DNA from: a virus
Virus record (IMG/VR): IMGVR_UViG_3300020470_000054
Span: 1 to 40,156 of that record
Strand: one strand, 5' to 3'
DNA: 40,156 nucleotides
The notes under the pieces were generated by a model. It did not search any database. It saw only the letters and a list, made by a program, of their open reading frames with translations, and had not been told where the DNA came from. Positions within the stretch are counted from its first letter, which is position 1, and the number at the start of each line of letters is the position of its first letter. Positions 37,201 to 40,156 of the stretch are shown here, piece after piece. A program made the translations under genes and the position numbers.

Positions 37201-40156
37201 TATTGTTAGTGCGTTTGTTAGCGATAGAGAAGACGGCTTAGAACGTATACAATCATACCGAGCACGAGTAACCGATCAAGCGGCCAAGAGAGGTCCAGCC
37301 ACAAAAGTCCGATCACGTATAGCTGAAACACGGGCAAAGATAGCCGAAAACAAACGCTTAAGAGCGGATGGAAGAGGAGTTCAATATGTTGACCCAGACA
37401 GGTTAACTACTCCGAAGAGCAAGTCAGCGCAGTCTGCACAAGAAGGCGTGTTAGGAACTTTAGATCTTGATAGCTCTATTACTGACGTTACTCAGGTGGA
37501 TTGGGAAGTGCAAGGCGCTATTGAGCGTGCGAGAATGCAAAGAGAATTTGATTATTTCCAACAGTTGTCTGAAGCTTTAGGCTTTGAGCGTTCTGATTGG
37601 GATTTAGGCGATGGCGATCTAGATGTAGGTTATGCAAGACTTAGAGAGATTTCCAACGATCCGGATGCTTCATTAGAGTGGGCTAGAAAAGCTTTAGGTC
37701 ATGAGAAACGAGTTTTCCACAAAGATCCTCCTTTTGTAGTAAACATTGATGGTCAAGACCGAACGGTAAGGAAGACTTTAAAACCCACCATTGCAGGTGT
37801 TGAGAAGAGCGGAGATGAACTGGTTATTGCAGGTGCAGTTGAATTCGCATTAGTTGATGTTGATACTAACGAGGTTGTTTTTGTAGGTAGCCCACCGAGT
37901 TCCCCATGGAATCAAAGCGGAGTTTTAACTCTTGGGCTAAAACTTCCTGCAGATAGGCGTAGGTCTGAGTTAGACGCCAAGATGTTAGGCATAGATTATC
38001 AAACCACAATTGGTGGACAGCCAGTAAGTTGGGCTTCAGGAGGGTTTTCTGAAGAATTAATTAAAGGTGGTTTACCTTTTATGCGTGGCGGAGGTATTGA
38101 CACTGTCAAAGTACATGCTGCCGACATGGGTGAGGCGGCATGGCCGAAGAAAAGTTTCCGAGAGAGTAGCGTTGGTAGAATACAAAGTCTAAATAAGGAA
38201 ATGGGGGAAAAGGTTGGCGCATTCCGTTCTGCCCGAAGAGCGCAGGCAGAAGGAAGAGAACTTACCGTAAGAGAAAAAGCTGCTATAGTTTTCTTTAGCA
38301 ACGATGACTCCATTGCTGATGAAGTAGAGAGAATGAGTCGGACTGCGACTAGTGCTACTGAACGAAACATGCCGGGCCACCACGATTATATGAATGTTTT
38401 ATGGAAGCGTGATCCTGAACGGAATGAGCTCGGCGGAGACGGCGGATTTGTCACAAACACCACACTTTTCCATTCTTTTGGTGCTAGAAGTTGGGGTGGC
38501 CTTTCTGATGCTGACCGAGAGGCTGTTATTAGAGAGTACAGGGAAATTTGGCCTGATGCTGACGAAAACGAAGTAAGGCAAGCCTTTAATTCCTCTAGCA
38601 TAGATAATAGTTTTAACTCAGGGGTTATGGACATTAGCCACTTAAAGGTAAGAAGCCAAAGCGACCTAGATGAGATAATACAAAACTATGAGAATCCTAA
38701 CGCAGGATTGGTTAATGTTTACGGCGAGGGAATATCTTCAGAAGTTAGATCGGTTACTCACAATGGAGTTACTCAGGAAATAAGCTTACTTCCTGATGGT
38801 GAAATTCCACGAATGGCGGCGCTTAACGATTCAGAACGACGTGCGATGTCGTCTGGTATAGTTAGCAGCTTAAGAGAACTAGAAGTGAATGAGGGGATTG
38901 GTGACGATGATCCGGGTGTGGCTAGAGTTATTGCCTTAAACGATGCGTTATCTGATCCTGAAACGAGAAGATTAGATAGAAACCTAATTAATTTAGGTAG
39001 CGATGAAAATGTTGAGTTGCTTCGTTCAGACATATTAGACCTTAGAGAGATTGCTGATGATGCTGGAGACACTGAATCCAGAGATTCTCTTGACTCATTG
39101 TTAGTAGCCTTAAATGGTGATCCTGATGGAACCCGAATCTTTGTTCCTGATGATGCCGGAGAGGCTGAATGGCTGATTAGCCCTAGTGCAACTGATCGCT
39201 ATGCAGATGAGATCAGTGATAGGGGAAGCGTTCGGACAGGAAGAGCTATGCGTTCTGTTGAAGGACGCTATGACATGCAGGGTCCTACGGGAGATCTTTG
39301 GGAAGAAGAAGACTTAAATGAAGAGGTATTAGAAGTAAGGCTTGGAAATCGCTTAGACGACGTTAATGTCAGCGATGAGGACTGGGACGGAATGTCGCTT
39401 GATGATGCCGCTGAATTCCTAAACATGCCCAAGGAAGAAGTTAGAGAGCGTGCTCACGCTGCAAGAACTAGACGAGCAATGGAAGAGTTAGGCGATCAAG
39501 AGGTTGATATTTACAATAACACTGTCCCTTCTGAAGCGCACACTATGACATTATCAAAGGATGAATTATTGTCTTTGGAGGCTGCTCTTAATCTATCTTT
39601 AGACGCTTACCCAGATGAAGATGGTGATGATAAGTTAACGTCTTTGTTGTTTGAAGTTCGTGAGGCTAATATTGATGGAGAAGAGCGTGCTGTTTATCTT
39701 GGTAGTTTAGAGAATGTTGGCGAATTACAAGATTTGTTAGATAATAAACTAAATAGATTTATGGATGATGACGAAAGAGGCGCTACATGGGTCGCAGAGC
39801 TTGAGGAGACTGTTGATCATTTCCGTTCCGCAAAAACAGATCGGAATCTTATTTCTCGTAGCGTTTTAGAGGCGGGTGAAATTACTTCTGGTGATTTGGA
39901 TTCTAGCGAGCTTATTGAAGATTTAAGAGTTGGTCGGGCTACACGTGGCACTGACGCTCCTTCTCCTAACATTCTTTCTGCATGGCCTGATAGGGATGAC
40001 GATTCAACTTTTGAAGCCCGTTTGGCTAAGTTTAGAGAAGATCGTGATGCCTCAAGGTTCACTAATAGAGAGCTTGAGAGAGTAGTAGAAGAATTAAGCA
40101 TGGGTCCTCCGGAGTTCCGTAGAGGTAGAGCTTCTAGGGAAGCGTTTACTGATACC
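34262..40156 (+). CDS. Giant protein, partial, function unknown
   Basis: The frame is open without a stop for 1965 codons and leaves the window, so it is truncated only by the window edge. It starts in an ATGA overlap with the 35-aa gene. A motif RYRCPPG followed by GG-x-F and a CG ending occurs at about residue 253 (first Cys) and again near 616. Much of the rest is charged, Arg/Asp/Leu-rich and helical, without a recognised enzyme or membrane segment. A lysine/arginine block (RFLKKPKRKKRGKRKK) lies near residue 110. Position after the protease suggests a very large virion or ejected internal protein. No known giant phage enzyme (for example virion RNA polymerase) was recognised. Confidence 0.7.
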   Translation, partial: MTIFESKAPHEAILDLPQERITGDILRGRGPRRGNLERLIKYWRPIMRKPGGFRRCLVILANHPELYPLERICAWLHHETTGLWPNEGNHHEGGKLGPIVGQARRFLKKPKRKKRGKRKKKDDGIYLDPETYSLRAMVGESRLFDGILVQPIAGRQNVVEMKAAMFANRMSEVRVASNEIEFKKVGLIGSGSAAGQALQAAGSILLPGDISDFRSPVRSQIYETLTPGGGRGLPSARRLIRGAGSGARNKYRCPPGFQKGGTFTNKTFSTCGAQVLALPDMGPGSLNADAQRALADLARDASMVRSVGELRSNSNPYAVIRAAQIPFAPKKGSPTRRQISTDLILGRVFDGEEFGPRFVRRDGVILEPMVSEEFLSKMDEFDDMVDGSFVTTYKEGVVGIDSLRTFGTGIRDTYIAIPDTGVVKVSRVGGEISPETRAGTIRAFNAEQGRSPNIIFPLLEFVNSSDGKFDVEFGDITNNKYVPATDETNALVKVKSGNITKLVPQWVYNTFLSRSAPRRAKDAPIFEMVSDKPNEKTLLAKSLTKNYLDQSSAHSYHIFIDTKAAKFNAALHSADLELKVKLRRAGRRFGATAESVGDVAGGASAIFDSTLKRYRCPPGTRRGGSFSDKFGTNCGYSLPKNLVNNFINVGKDLANAAKLKPFKRANNPGVKTQISSLGRVKETLTSTLAKTEDKVGSGIGRTIAQSRKLRSLTPEERTSLDGEPLRDSLRNLRSFVQSNRDSLSVGDTRKIFKELSDLSALEAGRITDNPDGDKNIQREISDLMDGTLNDLRSIVKGATPDVDVDPKPQKRRDDREARLLPSVDEIVADTPRRIKRGKDIPEVRALQFRTDPTDINSDVDPDKVRRMRSIIEAEQIRLADEMNSQMGRRSRNLRVTDRRRRGRGSTTLVSDNVADLDDLEEQARAYIRANPDKTAFQRRYMDLRELRELQSLPDDGPVGTRLLDLAENSVRRLAPVRRDNIVSAFVSDREDGLERIQSYRARVTDQAAKRGPATKVRSRIAETRAKIAENKRLRADGRGVQYVDPDRLTTPKSKSAQSAQEGVLGTLDLDSSITDVTQVDWEVQGAIERARMQREFDYFQQLSEALGFERSDWDLGDGDLDVGYARLREISNDPDASLEWARKALGHEKRVFHKDPPFVVNIDGQDRTVRKTLKPTIAGVEKSGDELVIAGAVEFALVDVDTNEVVFVGSPPSSPWNQSGVLTLGLKLPADRRRSELDAKMLGIDYQTTIGGQPVSWASGGFSEELIKGGLPFMRGGGIDTVKVHAADMGEAAWPKKSFRESSVGRIQSLNKEMGEKVGAFRSARRAQAEGRELTVREKAAIVFFSNDDSIADEVERMSRTATSATERNMPGHHDYMNVLWKRDPERNELGGDGGFVTNTTLFHSFGARSWGGLSDADREAVIREYREIWPDADENEVRQAFNSSSIDNSFNSGVMDISHLKVRSQSDLDEIIQNYENPNAGLVNVYGEGISSEVRSVTHNGVTQEISLLPDGEIPRMAALNDSERRAMSSGIVSSLRELEVNEGIGDDDPGVARVIALNDALSDPETRRLDRNLINLGSDENVELLRSDILDLREIADDAGDTESRDSLDSLLVALNGDPDGTRIFVPDDAGEAEWLISPSATDRYADEISDRGSVRTGRAMRSVEGRYDMQGPTGDLWEEEDLNEEVLEVRLGNRLDDVNVSDEDWDGMSLDDAAEFLNMPKEEVRERAHAARTRRAMEELGDQEVDIYNNTVPSEAHTMTLSKDELLSLEAALNLSLDAYPDEDGDDKLTSLLFEVREANIDGEERAVYLGSLENVGELQDLLDNKLNRFMDDDERGATWVAELEETVDHFRSAKTDRNLISRSVLEAGEITSGDLDSSELIEDLRVGRATRGTDAPSPNILSAWPDRDDDSTFEARLAKFREDRDASRFTNRELERVVEELSMGPPEFRRGRASREAFTDT

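Overview
The window looks like one segment of a tailed (HK97-fold, siphovirus-type) phage genome whose host is an actinobacterium. The host call rests on a clear WhiB-family protein (17832-18056; WhiB proteins are known only from Actinobacteria and their phages). It is supported by r1t-type holins and by a promoter architecture in which the -10 box sits 6-7 bases before the start codon, giving leaderless mRNAs, which are common in Actinobacteria. The moderate GC content and gene set resemble phages of uncultured aquatic actinobacteria, but that habitat is inference. No integrase, repressor or tRNA gene was recognised.

Layout. (1) 1-3100 holds short early genes, mostly with their own leaderless promoters. 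These include an Fe-S A-type carrier, a zinc ribbon protein, a probable small RNA at 731-914 and a pair of opposed DnaA boxes at 1979-2010. (2) 3100-4270 is non-coding: a G/T-rich low-complexity stretch, then a promoter and a chain of inverted repeats with four regularly spaced 18-bp units (origin, centromere or operator array). (3) 4274-12023 is mostly minus strand: an SNF2 helicase and an HDAC-family deacetylase in one operon with unusual A/C-only wobble use, then primase-helicase, helicase loader, SSB, thymidine kinase, a cysteine-less FmdB-like protein and an amidase-like protein. (4) 12103-15914 is plus strand: a secreted calcium-binding repeat protein, three small membrane proteins (two holin-like) and a second probable small RNA ended by a strong terminator. 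(5) recA lies at 15917-16891 on the minus strand. (6) 16972-26701 is plus strand: WhiB and a recombination and nucleotide operon (Rad52-type annealing protein, Fe-S PD-(D/E)XK nuclease, HNH nuclease, RuvC-like resolvase, two ParB-like proteins around a PAPS-reductase-like PP-loop enzyme, MazG, DUF932). A 0.5 kb ORF-free structured stretch lies at 17323-17831. (7) 26698-40156 is packaging and head: terminase (minus), then portal, MuF-like protein, prohead protease, an acidic protein and a giant open frame that runs off the end of the window.

The strongest new-looking observations are these. A canonical -1 frameshift heptamer plus a predicted pseudoknot lies exactly where the portal frame would join a MuF-like frame that has no usable start codon. 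The deacetylase-SNF2 operon has foreign composition. A consistent leaderless promoter grammar runs through the window. The non-coding loci at 731-914, 1979-2010, 3825-4170, 15816-15914 and 17323-17831 have structure that coding features do not explain.

How it fits together: replication (DnaA boxes or inverted-repeat array, loader, primase-helicase, SSB), recombination and repair (RecA, Rad52-like, nuclease, resolvase, SNF2), nucleotide supply (thymidine kinase, MazG), Fe-S handling (A-type carrier, WhiB, Fe-S nuclease), lysis (holins, possibly the amidase-like protein) and head assembly. Tail genes and the major capsid protein were not found and are probably outside the window. All functional calls come from reading motifs; no database search was possible.
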